A stretch of 64,000 bases of DNA from positions 1 through 64,000 of the forward strand of contig JAVBLR010000024.1 in assembly GCA_031553395.1 (NCBI GenBank), given 5' to 3'. The position numbers were made by a program, and so were the translations under genes. This DNA is from WRGA01 sp031553395 (lineage in GTDB: Bacteria > Bacteroidota > Bacteroidia > Bacteroidales > WRGA01). Under the pieces are notes generated by a model that made no database searches, had not been told where the DNA came from, and was given only the letters and a program-made list of their open reading frames with translations. Positions 9,388 to 16,873 of the stretch are shown one piece after another (position 1 is the stretch's first letter; the number at the start of each line of letters is the position of its first letter).

Positions 9388-10149
9388 ATGAATAACAGTC
9401 TAACAGCAATCATAGTTGAGGATGAGGAACTTCCCCGCCTCTCATTGATGGAGAAATTAAAAATATATCATCCGGCAATTCGAGTATTAGATGCTTGTGA
9501 TAACTGTGATACAGCACTGGAAAGTATTCTCAATAACCGTCCGGATATTCTTTTCCTTGATATTGAACTTCCTGAGAAGAATGCCCTGTGGTTATTGGAA
9601 AAGTTGAAAAACGTATCCAGTCTTCCATTACCTCACATTATTTTTACTACTGCGTTTAATGACCCTGATTATTTGTTAAAAGCTATCAAACTGGAAGCTG
9701 TTGATTATCTCCTGAAGCCGATAGCATTGGATGAATTAACAAAAGCCATACAAAAAGTAGAGAAAAAAAACACGGAGAAAATAAAAAGCAATACAGAGGA
9801 GATAGAAAGAGTATTTACATTTAAAACCCTGAATGCTATTCTTAAAATCAAAGAATCCGAATTAGTTTATTTCGAGGCCGACGGTTATTGTTGTAAAGCT
9901 TATTTCTCTAATCACATAACTGAACTTGTTTTTGATCATTTGGGAAGTGTAGAAAAACAGGTTTGTGATGAAAAAATCATCCGGGCAGGACGTAAATACA
10001 TCATCAATACTCAATACCTATTCAAGCTGGATGTCAAAAATAAGAAATGTTATTTCCGGCTGCCTATATCAGGAGATGTGATTGAAATTAATTTGTCAGA
10101 AGGTGGAATGGAAACGGTAATGCCTTTTATGAAAAAAGAAAATTCTTGA
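9388..10149 (+). CDS. LytTR-family response regulator
   Basis: 253 aa. Receiver domain at residues 5-120 with acidic pair Glu11/Asp12, phosphorylated Asp58 (LFLDIELP), Thr88 and Lys110 (YLLKPI). A linker rich in Lys/Glu (121-140) leads to a LytTR DNA-binding domain (about 150-250; YFEADGYCCKAYF, IIRAGRKYIINTQYL). It should bind DNA direct repeats upstream of target genes once phosphorylated by the adjacent kinase. The gene ends inside a strong palindrome that acts as terminator. Confidence 0.9.
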   Translation: MNNSLTAIIVEDEELPRLSLMEKLKIYHPAIRVLDACDNCDTALESILNNRPDILFLDIELPEKNALWLLEKLKNVSSLPLPHIIFTTAFNDPDYLLKAIKLEAVDYLLKPIALDELTKAIQKVEKKNTEKIKSNTEEIERVFTFKTLNAILKIKESELVYFEADGYCCKAYFSNHITELVFDHLGSVEKQVCDEKIIRAGRKYIINTQYLFKLDVKNKKCYFRLPISGDVIEINLSEGGMETVMPFMKKENS

Positions 10150-10169
10150 ATTCAAGAATTTTCTTTTTT
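10132..10169 (+). terminator. terminator of the kinase-regulator operon
   Basis: A 38-bp perfect palindrome centred between 10150 and 10151 (AATTCTTGAA / TTCAAGAATT flanked by A-run and T-run). It includes the stop codon of the response regulator and ends in a T tract. The symmetric A/T runs also allow activity on the minus strand, but the convergent transcript at 10282 would have to read about 110 bp to reach it. Confidence 0.75.
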
Positions 10170-10281
10170 GTGATTTTCCTGAGATTTGAACTATGGTTGC
10201 AAACTGTATAACAGTGTGTTAATAAGGCAGTCCTTAATTCAATATCGTTTAGTTAAGTTATAACTTCTTCTTTCTTTTCGT

Positions 10282-10389
10282 TTATCTCATCATTCTAGGG
10301 TTGGGATGATAGATAAATTCGAACATGAATTCTTCCATCAAATAATACGTTTTAGGAAGTATCTTTCTGATTATCGTATTATTCATCAT
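10282..10389 (-). CDS. possible small protein, overlapping the methyltransferase stop
   Basis: A 35-codon ORF begins MMNNTIIRK and ends HPNPRMMR. Its first ATG (10389) overlaps the stop codon of the methyltransferase in the form ATATGATG, the 4-base overlap typical of translational coupling. The peptide has an aromatic/acidic middle (YYLMEEFMFEFIYH). I do not recognise it. It may be a real coupled small gene, or the degraded start of a longer one. The rest of the gap up to 10149 shows only the regulator terminator. Confidence 0.35.
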   Translation of the reverse strand: MMNNTIIRKILPKTYYLMEEFMFEFIYHPNPRMMR

Positions 10390-11159
10390 ATCTTCTTCCC
10401 GATATAAAATACATAACCATAAAAGTCTTTATACTTATAGTATAATTGCATTTCGTGGCGTTGACTGGCGATTAACTCTTCGGCAGTTTTATTTCCTGCA
10501 TACTTTTTGATAAATTCGTCCTGCACCTTTGCCTGCGGAGCATAAAAATCATCCGTCCAGCAAGTTGATGGCAGCATAAAGGTCGCAACGGGGATATAGC
10601 CCGCTTTTTGTACTTGAGCTACCTTGTTCGGGATAGTATCTATTTCGGGATAATGCGCTATCCAAAAGTCGTGGATTTCAGCAGGACGTTTGTCTGTGAA
10701 CCATGATGCTTCCGATGCAGCGACATAACCACTCGGTTTCAGGAACTCGCGCCACTCATTAAACCCACGTTCAAAACCGACATTGTAAATAGACCCTTCC
10801 GCCCAAATCAGGTCTAAAGATTCTTTCTCGAAAGGAAGATTGTCCATCGAACCGACAATGCCTTTTACCCGGTCGGAGAGATTGAGTTGTCCGGCATTCC
10901 GATTGAAAATACGGATAAATTCGGGAAATAGATCAAGTCCTGTAATCTGTCCGGGAGCATTCTGTGCCAACGTCATGGTTTGTCCGCCTGTTCCGCAACC
11001 AAGGTCGGCAATACGGGAATTATCGGTTAGATTGTCTATAAAGTTCAATGCTTTAATGGTTACTTCGGGACTGCCTGGCCCTTGGCGTTCTACATTTGAA
11101 AAGTATTCGCAAATTAGATTGAAGTCGAAGTCGTGGATTGTTTTAATATCGTTACTCAT
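10386..11159 (-). CDS. class I SAM-dependent methyltransferase
   Basis: 257-aa cytoplasmic protein with a Rossmann methyltransferase fold. SAM-binding motif I is ADLGCGTGGQT (about residues 55-65), motif II acidic LDLFPEF, and the motif IV region LDLIWAEGSIYNVGF. It resembles small UbiE/methyltransf_11/25-type enzymes of Bacteroidota with a substrate that cannot be inferred. It has an unusually long leader of about 180 nt from a candidate promoter at 11345-11352. Monocistronic, or followed by the small overlapping ORF at 10282. Confidence 0.85.
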   Translation of the reverse strand: MSNDIKTIHDFDFNLICEYFSNVERQGPGSPEVTIKALNFIDNLTDNSRIADLGCGTGGQTMTLAQNAPGQITGLDLFPEFIRIFNRNAGQLNLSDRVKGIVGSMDNLPFEKESLDLIWAEGSIYNVGFERGFNEWREFLKPSGYVAASEASWFTDKRPAEIHDFWIAHYPEIDTIPNKVAQVQKAGYIPVATFMLPSTCWTDDFYAPQAKVQDEFIKKYAGNKTAEELIASQRHEMQLYYKYKDFYGYVFYIGKKI

Positions 11160-11352
11160 GATGTTTAAATGTTAATGATTTGGGACAGAGGGATGTATAT
11201 CTGTTCCTGTCAATGATTTATAAAATAATGTATATGAAAATAACTCCGGCAAGAACATGCCAGAGTGCTACTAAGGGATAACCTTGACAAAACGTCAGAG
11301 TTTATTTACTTCACGCACTCCTTCTTCAGTTGTAACATAGATTGCAAAGATA
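11160..11352 (-). promoter_or_regulatory. promoter and long structured leader of the methyltransferase
   Basis: The minus strand reads TATCTTTG at 11345-11352, a good -7 box. The predicted leader is about 180 nt and contains a hairpin ACTC-t-GGCA ... TGCC-g-GAGT (on the plus strand within about 11247-11274). This 335-bp gap (11160-11494) has no gene. I could not match the leader to a known riboswitch class by eye. Confidence 0.4.
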
Positions 11353-11460
11353 CACAATTGTCTACTTCAATCTTTGTTTTAGAGGATAATAGTTACATCG
11401 ACAGATATTTTTTTGCAAATTTAAAAAGTTGCTGACATACTGTTGTCATTCGTATGGTGT

Positions 11461-11468
11461 ATCTTTGT
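11461..11468 (+). promoter_or_regulatory. candidate -7 box for the VOC-yafY-gyrI operon
   Basis: TATCTTTG, 26 bp upstream of the VOC gene start at 11495. It is divergent from the methyltransferase promoter about 110 bp away. Confidence 0.5.
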
Positions 11469-11494
11469 AATGAAATCAATAAATATCAAACAAA

Positions 11495-11917
11495 ATGAAA
11501 CTTACATCTTATCTTATTTTCAATGGTCAGGCTGAAGAAGCAGCTAATTTCTATGCCGATGTACTGGGAGGAAAAATAGGAGACCTCTATCGTTACGATT
11601 CTATGCCTTCTTCTCCGGAAATGTCAATTCCGGAAGAATGTAAACAAATGATTCTACATTGTTGCATTGCATTTCCCGAAGGGTCGATGGCCGTCGCCGA
11701 TTCTTTGCCACATGATAAACGTAACTTCGGAAACAAAGGACATATGCTAACTCTTAATTGTGATTCTATTGCTCAAGTTGAAGAAGTTTATGCTAAACTA
11801 ACTAAAGACGCACAAAAAATAGATTGTGAACTCACTGAAGTTTTTTTTGCAAAACGTTATGCCGAAGTTGTTGACCGTTATGGCGTGCTTTGGGCGATAA
11901 TGTTTAGTGAGAATTGA
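11495..11917 (+). CDS. VOC family protein (PhnB/3-demethylubiquinone-type)
   Basis: 140 aa, the usual length. One vicinal-oxygen-chelate (glyoxalase/bleomycin resistance) fold: N-terminal YLIFNGQAEEAANFYADVLGG and C-terminal YAEVVDRYGVLWAIMFSE are the paired beta-alpha-beta modules of the PhnB-like subgroup. Metal ligands cannot be assigned with certainty. Cytoplasmic. Seven bases separate it from the WYL regulator downstream, so they form one operon with the GyrI-like gene. Substrate unknown. Confidence 0.85.
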   Translation: MKLTSYLIFNGQAEEAANFYADVLGGKIGDLYRYDSMPSSPEMSIPEECKQMILHCCIAFPEGSMAVADSLPHDKRNFGNKGHMLTLNCDSIAQVEEVYAKLTKDAQKIDCELTEVFFAKRYAEVVDRYGVLWAIMFSEN

Positions 11918-11924
11918 ATAATCC

Positions 11925-12854
11925 ATGAATAGACTTGATCGCATATCAGCATTATTGGTGCAATTACAATCACGACCAGTCGTTAAGGCTTCCGAAATGG
12001 CTGAACGTTTCGATGTTAGTTTGCGTACCATTTATCGTGATATGCGTACCTTGTCAGAAGCCGGAGTTCCTATATGTGGTGATTCTGGTATTGGTTACTC
12101 TTTAGTGGAAGGTTATAAATTGCCTTCGCTCATGTTTACTAAGGAAGAGGCAATGGCTTTTCTTACTGCCGAAAAAATTATCGAGCAACTTACCGATGCT
12201 CAGAACAGCAATTATTTTCGTCAGGGAATGGATAAAATTCGTGCTGCGTTACGGTTTGTCGATAAGAATTATATTCATGAAATGGATAATAGCATTGCGG
12301 TATATAAAAGTCGGCACGCGAAAAAGAGTTTACCCAATTTATTGCAAACAATACTGAGTAGTATAAACAATAAATTGATCATTAAGATTAATTATACCAA
12401 TATTGACGAAAAAGAAAGTAAGAGATCTTTGGAAGCAGTTGGCGTTAGCTATTCACATCCTAACTGGTATTTATCCGCTTGGTGTCACTTGAGAAAAGAA
12501 TACCGGATGTTCAGGCTTGATCGTATTGCCAATATAGAGACCACAACTGAAAAGTATACCAAAGTTCATCCACCTTTGGAATCACTTCTTGGAGTAGATA
12601 ATCCTCAATGTCTTACAGAGGTTATCTTACATACCAGTAAAGAGGTTTCCAGATATAATGCCGACAGGTGTTTCTTTATGGGACTGACCGAAGAAAAAGA
12701 GCTTCCCGACGGACAAATAGAACAAACATATATGGTTTATTCACTTGAACCTTTGGCAAGGTGGGTGTTGGCAAATGCCGATACGACGACTGTAATCAGA
12801 CCTGTTGAAGTAAAAAATATTATAAAACAAATCATTCAAAAATTAGACTTATGA
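11925..12854 (+). CDS. YafY-type HTH/WYL transcriptional regulator
   Basis: 309 aa. N-terminal DeoR-like winged helix (residues 1-60; ASEMAERFDVSLRTIYRDMRTL) followed by a WYL ligand-sensing domain in the second half (GVSYSHPNWYLSAWCHLRKEYRMFRLDRI) and a WCX-type C-terminal extension. A one-component regulator, probably autoregulating this operon (inference). Its stop overlaps the next start by four bases (ATGA). Confidence 0.9.
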   Translation: MNRLDRISALLVQLQSRPVVKASEMAERFDVSLRTIYRDMRTLSEAGVPICGDSGIGYSLVEGYKLPSLMFTKEEAMAFLTAEKIIEQLTDAQNSNYFRQGMDKIRAALRFVDKNYIHEMDNSIAVYKSRHAKKSLPNLLQTILSSINNKLIIKINYTNIDEKESKRSLEAVGVSYSHPNWYLSAWCHLRKEYRMFRLDRIANIETTTEKYTKVHPPLESLLGVDNPQCLTEVILHTSKEVSRYNADRCFFMGLTEEKELPDGQIEQTYMVYSLEPLARWVLANADTTTVIRPVEVKNIIKQIIQKLDL

Positions 12855-13324
12855 AGATTAATAGTACAGAAATTAAAAATCTGGAACCAATTAAAACAGT
12901 TGCCATTTCCCACATCGGTGATTATTCTGGTATTGGAAGTGCATTTGAGAAACTTGCCGCTTGGGCGGGAGTGAATAATCTTTGGGCTGCCTCTCCCAAA
13001 ATGCTCGGTATTTACCATGATGATCCGATGAATACCCCGGTTGAGAAATTACGTTCGGAAGCATGTTTGGAAAATCTTTCGGGAATTAAACCCGGTGAAG
13101 GAATGAAAGAGTATACAATAAGTGGTGGTAAGTATTTTGTGATGCAAGTAGAAGTAACCATGTCTGAATATGGTGATGCATGGCAAAAAGCAGACGAAAC
13201 TTTCATCGAAAAAGGCTATGAAAATGACATGCGAGATCATTATGAATTGTATGTAAGTTGTGCCGGCGATACTCAGGATGCGAATGCTCCCTGGATCGTA
13301 GAGATTTGTATTCCTGTGAAATAA
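12851..13324 (+). CDS. GyrI-like / AraC effector-binding domain protein
   Basis: 157 aa, stand-alone GyrI-like small-molecule-binding domain: ETIKxVAISHIGDYSGIG-type opening, KLAAWAG, and the ISGGKYFVMQVEV strand typical of the family. Such proteins bind cationic drugs or act as effector-binding modules. The 4-base overlap with the WYL regulator suggests they work together; the actual ligand is unknown. Confidence 0.85.
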   Translation: MKINSTEIKNLEPIKTVAISHIGDYSGIGSAFEKLAAWAGVNNLWAASPKMLGIYHDDPMNTPVEKLRSEACLENLSGIKPGEGMKEYTISGGKYFVMQVEVTMSEYGDAWQKADETFIEKGYENDMRDHYELYVSCAGDTQDANAPWIVEICIPVK

Positions 13325-13350
13325 GTATTGGATATTCTACAATAACAATG

Positions 13351-13387
13351 AGAGGACTGTGTTGATTTGTCGATACAGCCTCTTTCT
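13351..13387 (+). terminator. terminator after the GyrI-like gene
   Basis: AGAGGaCTGT (13351-13360) pairs with ACAGCCTCT (13375-13383) with one bulge, followed by TTCTTTTC. It lies 27 bp past the stop at 13324. Confidence 0.5.
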
Positions 13388-13403
13388 TTTCTGATAAAAT
13401 AAT

Positions 13404-13892
13404 ATGAATAACAAACCATTGGTAGATAAAGAATATTTGCTTGAAAAATTTCCCGGCAAAGGTGGTTGGACATATACAATTATTCCCGAAATTCTGCCTG
13501 ACAAAAATACCCCATTTGGTTGGGTAAGAGTAAAAGGACGTATTGATGACTATGAAATCAGCAATTACCATTTATTGCCGACAGTGAAAGGTACGGGGCA
13601 AGTATTCCTGTCTGTAAAAGCTGAAGTCAGAAAGAAAATTAAAAAGGAAGCAGGCGATTATGTTCATATTATTTTATATCCCGACAATGAACCGATAGAA
13701 ATTCCCGAAGAACTATTGTTGTGCTTGCAAGACGACACCGATGCATTGCAGTTTTTCAATTCGCTTAACGAAAGCCAGCAACACCAATACGTAAAGTGGA
13801 TATATTCTGCAAAGACAGACCAAACAAAAGTCGATAGGATTGGTAAAACTCTTGTCAGACTTTCCAAGCACCAAAAGTTTGCAGAACAATAA
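13404..13892 (+). CDS. YdeI/OmdA-type protein (DUF1905 + OmdA domain)
   Basis: 162 aa with two domains: an N-terminal DUF1905-like beta domain (GWTYTIIPEI, PFGWVRVKGRIDDYEISNYHLLP) and a C-terminal OmdA/bacteriocin-protection helical domain (ALQFFNSLNESQQHQYVKWI ... RIGKTLVRL). This is the normal full length. The family is linked in Proteobacteria to peptide/bacteriocin tolerance, but its biochemical role is unknown. It converges on the DUF1801 gene with only 7 bp between stops. Confidence 0.82.
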   Translation: MNNKPLVDKEYLLEKFPGKGGWTYTIIPEILPDKNTPFGWVRVKGRIDDYEISNYHLLPTVKGTGQVFLSVKAEVRKKIKKEAGDYVHIILYPDNEPIEIPEELLLCLQDDTDALQFFNSLNESQQHQYVKWIYSAKTDQTKVDRIGKTLVRLSKHQKFAEQ

Positions 13893-13899
13893 TAAGAAG

Positions 13900-14259
13900 T
13901 TATTTGCCATTCTTTTCTACCTCAATAGCCTCTTGAATATAACTTTTCAGGGTAGGTTTCAATTTAACAATTTGCGCTGCATCGGCAAATCTTATCTGTC
14001 GACCAACTTGTGTATTCTCGCCCATCTTAACTAAAATCCCATTGGTATCCTTCAATAGATAACCTTTGAAAAACAACAGGGCAAAATATGCTTTGAAGGC
14101 TTGTATCACGACAATGTTTTTTCCCTGCGACATATAGCAGGGCTTTCCCCATTTCAGTTCTTCTGTTAGCCCACAGTCAAGAAGGATTGTCTGTAACACC
14201 TTCATTTCTTCCTGCCATTTGGAGGATTTACTGATATATTCGTCAACTTTAGGATTCAT
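13900..14259 (-). CDS. DUF1801 (YdeI-like) protein, short form
   Basis: 119 aa. The opening NPKVDEYISKSSKWQEEM, LLDCGLTEELKWGKPCY and ALLFFKGYLLKDTNGIL are typical of the DUF1801 domain of YdeI-like proteins. From memory the closest family members are about 190 aa and go on to an OmdA helical domain; here the protein stops right after EAIEVEKNGK. It may be a C-terminal truncation at the junction with the convergent gene, or a naturally short DUF1801 protein. Confidence 0.8.
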   Translation of the reverse strand: MNPKVDEYISKSSKWQEEMKVLQTILLDCGLTEELKWGKPCYMSQGKNIVVIQAFKAYFALLFFKGYLLKDTNGILVKMGENTQVGRQIRFADAAQIVKLKPTLKSYIQEAIEVEKNGK

Positions 14260-14324
14260 GTTGTTAATCTATTTCAAACATTCTTGTAAAATAACACAAA
14301 AAGGCAAACTTTTGTTTGTACATC

Positions 14325-14355
14325 GAACAATATCACTGTTGTCTTGATATTGTTC
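14325..14355. repeat. 10-bp inverted repeat in a divergent promoter region
   Basis: GAACAATATC (14325-14334) and GATATTGTTC (14346-14355) are perfect arms with an 11-base loop, between the divergent DUF1801 and GNAT genes. It may be an operator. No T tract, so not an obvious terminator. Confidence 0.45.
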
Positions 14356-14411
14356 TCGCAGTTCGATTGTCTTTTCGGCATTGGTAACATCTATGCATTA
14401 CTTTTAAATTA

Positions 14412-14419
14412 TACCTTTG
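14412..14419 (+). promoter_or_regulatory. candidate -7 box of the GNAT gene
   Basis: TACCTTTG, 26 bp before the start codon at 14446; fits TAnnTTTG. Confidence 0.5.
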
Positions 14420-14445
14420 TGTAAAAGAAATAAGCGGATAATACG

Positions 14446-14931
14446 ATGAAATCAGAAATAACATTTAAGTCTATTGTTGATAGAGACATTTTGTTAATAG
14501 AGAAATGGATTTATCAGGAACATGTTCTTAAATGGTATCACGAGCCGGAAGAATGGGTTAGGGAAATGATGGAAAGGAATGGCGAATTCAGTTTCCTGAA
14601 TCATTTTATTGTTTATGATGAAGATAAACCATTTGCCTTCTGTCAATATTATGATTGTTTTTGTGCTCAAGAGGATTGGTATACTGTAAATTCTAGTGGT
14701 CATACATATAGTATCGATTATTTAATTGGAGATGAAATGTATCTTGGAAAAGGATATGGTAAACTCATTATTAAAACATTGATGGAAAAAATCAGTAATT
14801 ATAAAAATGCAAAAAGAATCATAGTGCAGCCAGAAAAAGAGAATATATCTTCTTGCAAATCTCTTGAGTCAAATGGATTTATGTACGATAACGAAAATCA
14901 TTATTATTATATAAATCTAAACGAGTCATGA
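14446..14931 (+). CDS. GNAT-family N-acetyltransferase (AAC(6')-like)
   Basis: 161 aa. Acetyl-CoA-binding motif A is visible as IDYLIGDEMYLGKGYGKLII (Gly-x-Gly-x-Gly variant), with SCKSLESNGF as motif B. The opening EKWIYQEHVLKWYHEP resembles AAC(6')/RimL-like acetyltransferases that modify aminoglycosides or small amines; the substrate cannot be fixed from sequence. Its stop overlaps the start of a broken VOC gene by four bases, so the two were once an operon. Confidence 0.82.
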   Translation: MKSEITFKSIVDRDILLIEKWIYQEHVLKWYHEPEEWVREMMERNGEFSFLNHFIVYDEDKPFAFCQYYDCFCAQEDWYTVNSSGHTYSIDYLIGDEMYLGKGYGKLIIKTLMEKISNYKNAKRIIVQPEKENISSCKSLESNGFMYDNENHYYYINLNES

Positions 14932-15320
14932 ATCTCAAAGACTTATCCATTACATTTCATACCGATAAGATAAAAGAGTGTGTCGATTTCTATTGTAACT
15001 ATTTCCAGGCCAAGGTATCATTTGATGCAGGCTGGTTGTTTCTATTTATTTGCAAAGCGATGTGAATTCGTATATTTACCTTTCTTTTCAGGGTAGCCAC
15101 GGAGAGATGACCCGGAATACCTTTAGTGGTGGCATTAGCCTCAATCTGATGGTAGAGGATGTCGATATCTGTTGGAAGCTGCAGCAACAAGAGCTTATGT
15201 TTGAAGAAGAGATAACCGACCACGATTGGGGAGACCGCATTCAGTTTTTATGACCCTATCGGTAATTTGGTTTATGTGTATTCCGAACGTCCATTGCACG
15301 AAAATATAAGGAAGCAGTAA
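14928..15320 (+). pseudogene. VOC-family gene broken by two frameshifts
   Basis: The ATG at 14928 opens MNLKDLSITFHTDK, then CVDFYCNYFQAKVSFDAGW, a VOC N-terminal module, but the frame ends at a TGA near 15061. Skipping two bases (or restoring one) after GGCTGG gives VSIYLQSDVNSYIYLSFQ and on through SGGISLNLMVEDVDICW. That frame ends at 15253; another shift near 15236 restores FSFYDPIGNLVYVYSERPLHENIRKQ and a stop at 15318-15320. The three pieces together make a normal-length VOC protein of about 130 aa. Two independent lesions make sequencing error less likely than decay. Confidence 0.75.
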
Positions 15321-15348
15321 AAGAATAAAGGCTGTCAAAAGTCTGAAA

Positions 15349-15394
15349 ATGTCCCTTTTTTACAATTGCCTGTCCCGACAAACCCGTATCTTTG
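15349..15394 (+). promoter_or_regulatory. promoter of the AraC gene with an operator shared with 16214
   Basis: ATGTCCCTTTTTTACAATTG at 15349-15368, then TATCTTTG at 15387-15394. The TTG at 15366-15368 is 18 bp from the -7 box, consensus spacing. The same block stands at the same distance (25 bp from ACAATT to the -7 box) upstream of the VOC gene at 16291. This promoter also rules out the longer AraC reading frame starting at 15366. Confidence 0.65.
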
Positions 15395-15410
15395 CCGGGA
15401 CATTATTTTT

Positions 15411-16205
15411 ATGGAAGATTTCAGAATCATACAGTCAGCATCGGTGCTTGCTCCTTATGTAAAGCATTATTGGATATTGAAGACAGCCTGCGATTCGGCG
15501 GCATTGGCACGGACAGTACCGACCGGAATGATGAGCCTTATATTCCATCGCGGAAACCGTCTGTTGTCTGTTCAGGAAAACGAACTTCATCCCCGAGCCT
15601 TCCTTAGTGGACAAGAAAAAAAATTTGCCGATTTGAAGTATGACGGGCAAGTCAATATGATTTCAATCGTTTTTCATCCTGCCGGAGTACGGGCGTTTTT
15701 CAGTCTTCCCATAAACCGGATTTCAGGTTTACGTTTGACGGCAGGCGATATGGAAGATAAAGAGTTGCGGAAACTGGAAAATTCATTAATAAGCACCGAA
15801 AACGATGGATTATGTGTCCTGCTCATAGAGCAATTCCTTTTGAAACGCCTCACCCGCCTTGCCCAATATAATCTGAAACGAATTGAAACAAGTATCCGGT
15901 TAATTAATTCCGGCCAGACGGATATCGCCCGGCTTGCCGATGCCGCTTGTCTGGGTACCAAACAATTCAATCGTATCTTTTCCGAACATATTGGCGCTAA
16001 TCCCAAGGAATTCTCGCGTACCATCCGTTTTCAACGGGCGTTACATATTCTCGGCAACAACCCGCAAATTTCTTTAACGGCTCTTGCTTGCGAATGTGGC
16101 TATTTCGACCAGTCGCATATGATCAAGGAATTCAAAATTTTTTCCGGTTATACTCTGGGCGAATATCTTGTCGTTTGCCAACCTTATTCGGACTACTTTT
16201 CCTAA
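15411..16205 (+). CDS. AraC-family transcriptional regulator
   Basis: 264 aa from MEDFRIIQ. This start is chosen because the -7 box ends at 15394, leaving the in-frame ATG at 15366 upstream of transcription. N-terminal cupin-like sensor of the DUF6597 type (LAPYVKHYWIL, VPTGMMSLIFHRG, GQVNMISIVFHPAGVRAFF). C-terminal AraC double helix-turn-helix (DIARLADAACLGTKQFNRIF; ISLTALACECGYFDQSHMIKEFK). It probably regulates itself and the VOC gene downstream, since both have the same promoter block (inference). Confidence 0.88.
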   Translation: MEDFRIIQSASVLAPYVKHYWILKTACDSAALARTVPTGMMSLIFHRGNRLLSVQENELHPRAFLSGQEKKFADLKYDGQVNMISIVFHPAGVRAFFSLPINRISGLRLTAGDMEDKELRKLENSLISTENDGLCVLLIEQFLLKRLTRLAQYNLKRIETSIRLINSGQTDIARLADAACLGTKQFNRIFSEHIGANPKEFSRTIRFQRALHILGNNPQISLTALACECGYFDQSHMIKEFKIFSGYTLGEYLVVCQPYSDYFS

Positions 16206-16213
16206 AATACAAA

Positions 16214-16260
16214 GATGTCTCTTTTTTACAATTCCACTCCTTCCCAGGACGCTACCTTTG
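16214..16260 (+). promoter_or_regulatory. promoter of the VOC gene, twin of the AraC promoter
   Basis: ATGTCTCTTTTTTACAATTC at 16215-16234 repeats the upstream block of 15349 with two changes, and TACCTTTG follows at 16253-16260 with identical spacing. Confidence 0.62.
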
Positions 16261-16290
16261 CATCGTCTAACAAATTAATTCAAATAAAAG

Positions 16291-16665
16291 ATGAAAACAT
16301 TAGTAGCTTTTTTCGAAATTCCTGCCATCGACTTCGACAGGGCAATCCAATTTTATGAAAGTCTTTTGGGTATGAAACTCTCCGCAGTAGACTGCGGATA
16401 CGAGAAAATGGCATTCTTTCCGGAAGAAAACGAACTTTGTCCCGGTGCGATTTCGTGGGCAATCGAAAACAGTTTCCTCCCATCAAAAAATGGTGTATTA
16501 GTCAGCTTGAACATTGAGAATATGGAGCAGGCAACTACCTTTATTGAAAGGAACGGTGGACGGATTCTTATCCCCAAAACAAAAATTGAAGCTGATAACC
16601 GGGGTTATTTTACTGTATTTATTGACTGCGAAGGAAACCGGGTTGGACTGTATTCGGAAAAATAA
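16291..16665 (+). CDS. VOC family protein
   Basis: 124 aa, single-domain glyoxalase-fold protein. FFEIPAIDFDRAIQFYESLLG is module one; FIDCEGNRVGLYSEK closes the second module with the usual acidic residue near the C-terminus. Likely a metal-dependent or binding protein of unknown substrate. It follows the AraC regulator and appears to share its operator. Confidence 0.87.
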   Translation: MKTLVAFFEIPAIDFDRAIQFYESLLGMKLSAVDCGYEKMAFFPEENELCPGAISWAIENSFLPSKNGVLVSLNIENMEQATTFIERNGGRILIPKTKIEADNRGYFTVFIDCEGNRVGLYSEK

Positions 16666-16673
16666 AAAATCCG

Positions 16674-16741
16674 TACTTTTGCAACAGGAAATAAATTCAT
16701 TGTCTATTTTAACGTGAGTTTGATATAAAAATTCACGTTAA
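16674..16741 (+). promoter_or_regulatory. orphan promoter and inverted repeat before a gene stub
   Basis: TACTTTTG at 16674-16681 is a good -7 box. TTAACGTGA (16709-16717) and TCACGTTAA (16733-16741) form a perfect 9-bp inverted repeat with a 15-base loop, downstream of the box and upstream of a 22-codon gene remnant. It looks like a promoter and operator that have lost their gene. Confidence 0.4.
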
Positions 16742-16775
16742 TTTGGAAGGAAAATAAATTGATAGCATAAAAGAC

Positions 16776-16844
16776 ATGAATAAAACCTTGAAAAGAATCC
16801 TGATAATTACAGGCAGTATAATAGGCGTATTAGCTTTAGTTTAG
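16776..16844 (+). pseudogene. gene stub: N-terminal signal/membrane segment only
   Basis: ATG at 16776 encodes MNKTLKRILIITGSIIGVLA plus two residues and then a TAG. This is a typical N-terminal membrane anchor of a larger protein, cut off at once. The sequence after the stop does not resume a recognisable protein, so the body seems deleted. Confidence 0.45.
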
Positions 16845-16873
16845 TATGTGTTGACATGTTTCTGCAACCATAA

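Noticed and set aside
11160..11494. Known riboswitch (SAM, TPP, cobalamin) in the methyltransferase leader
   Set aside because: No class-specific conserved core was visible; only a generic hairpin can be supported.
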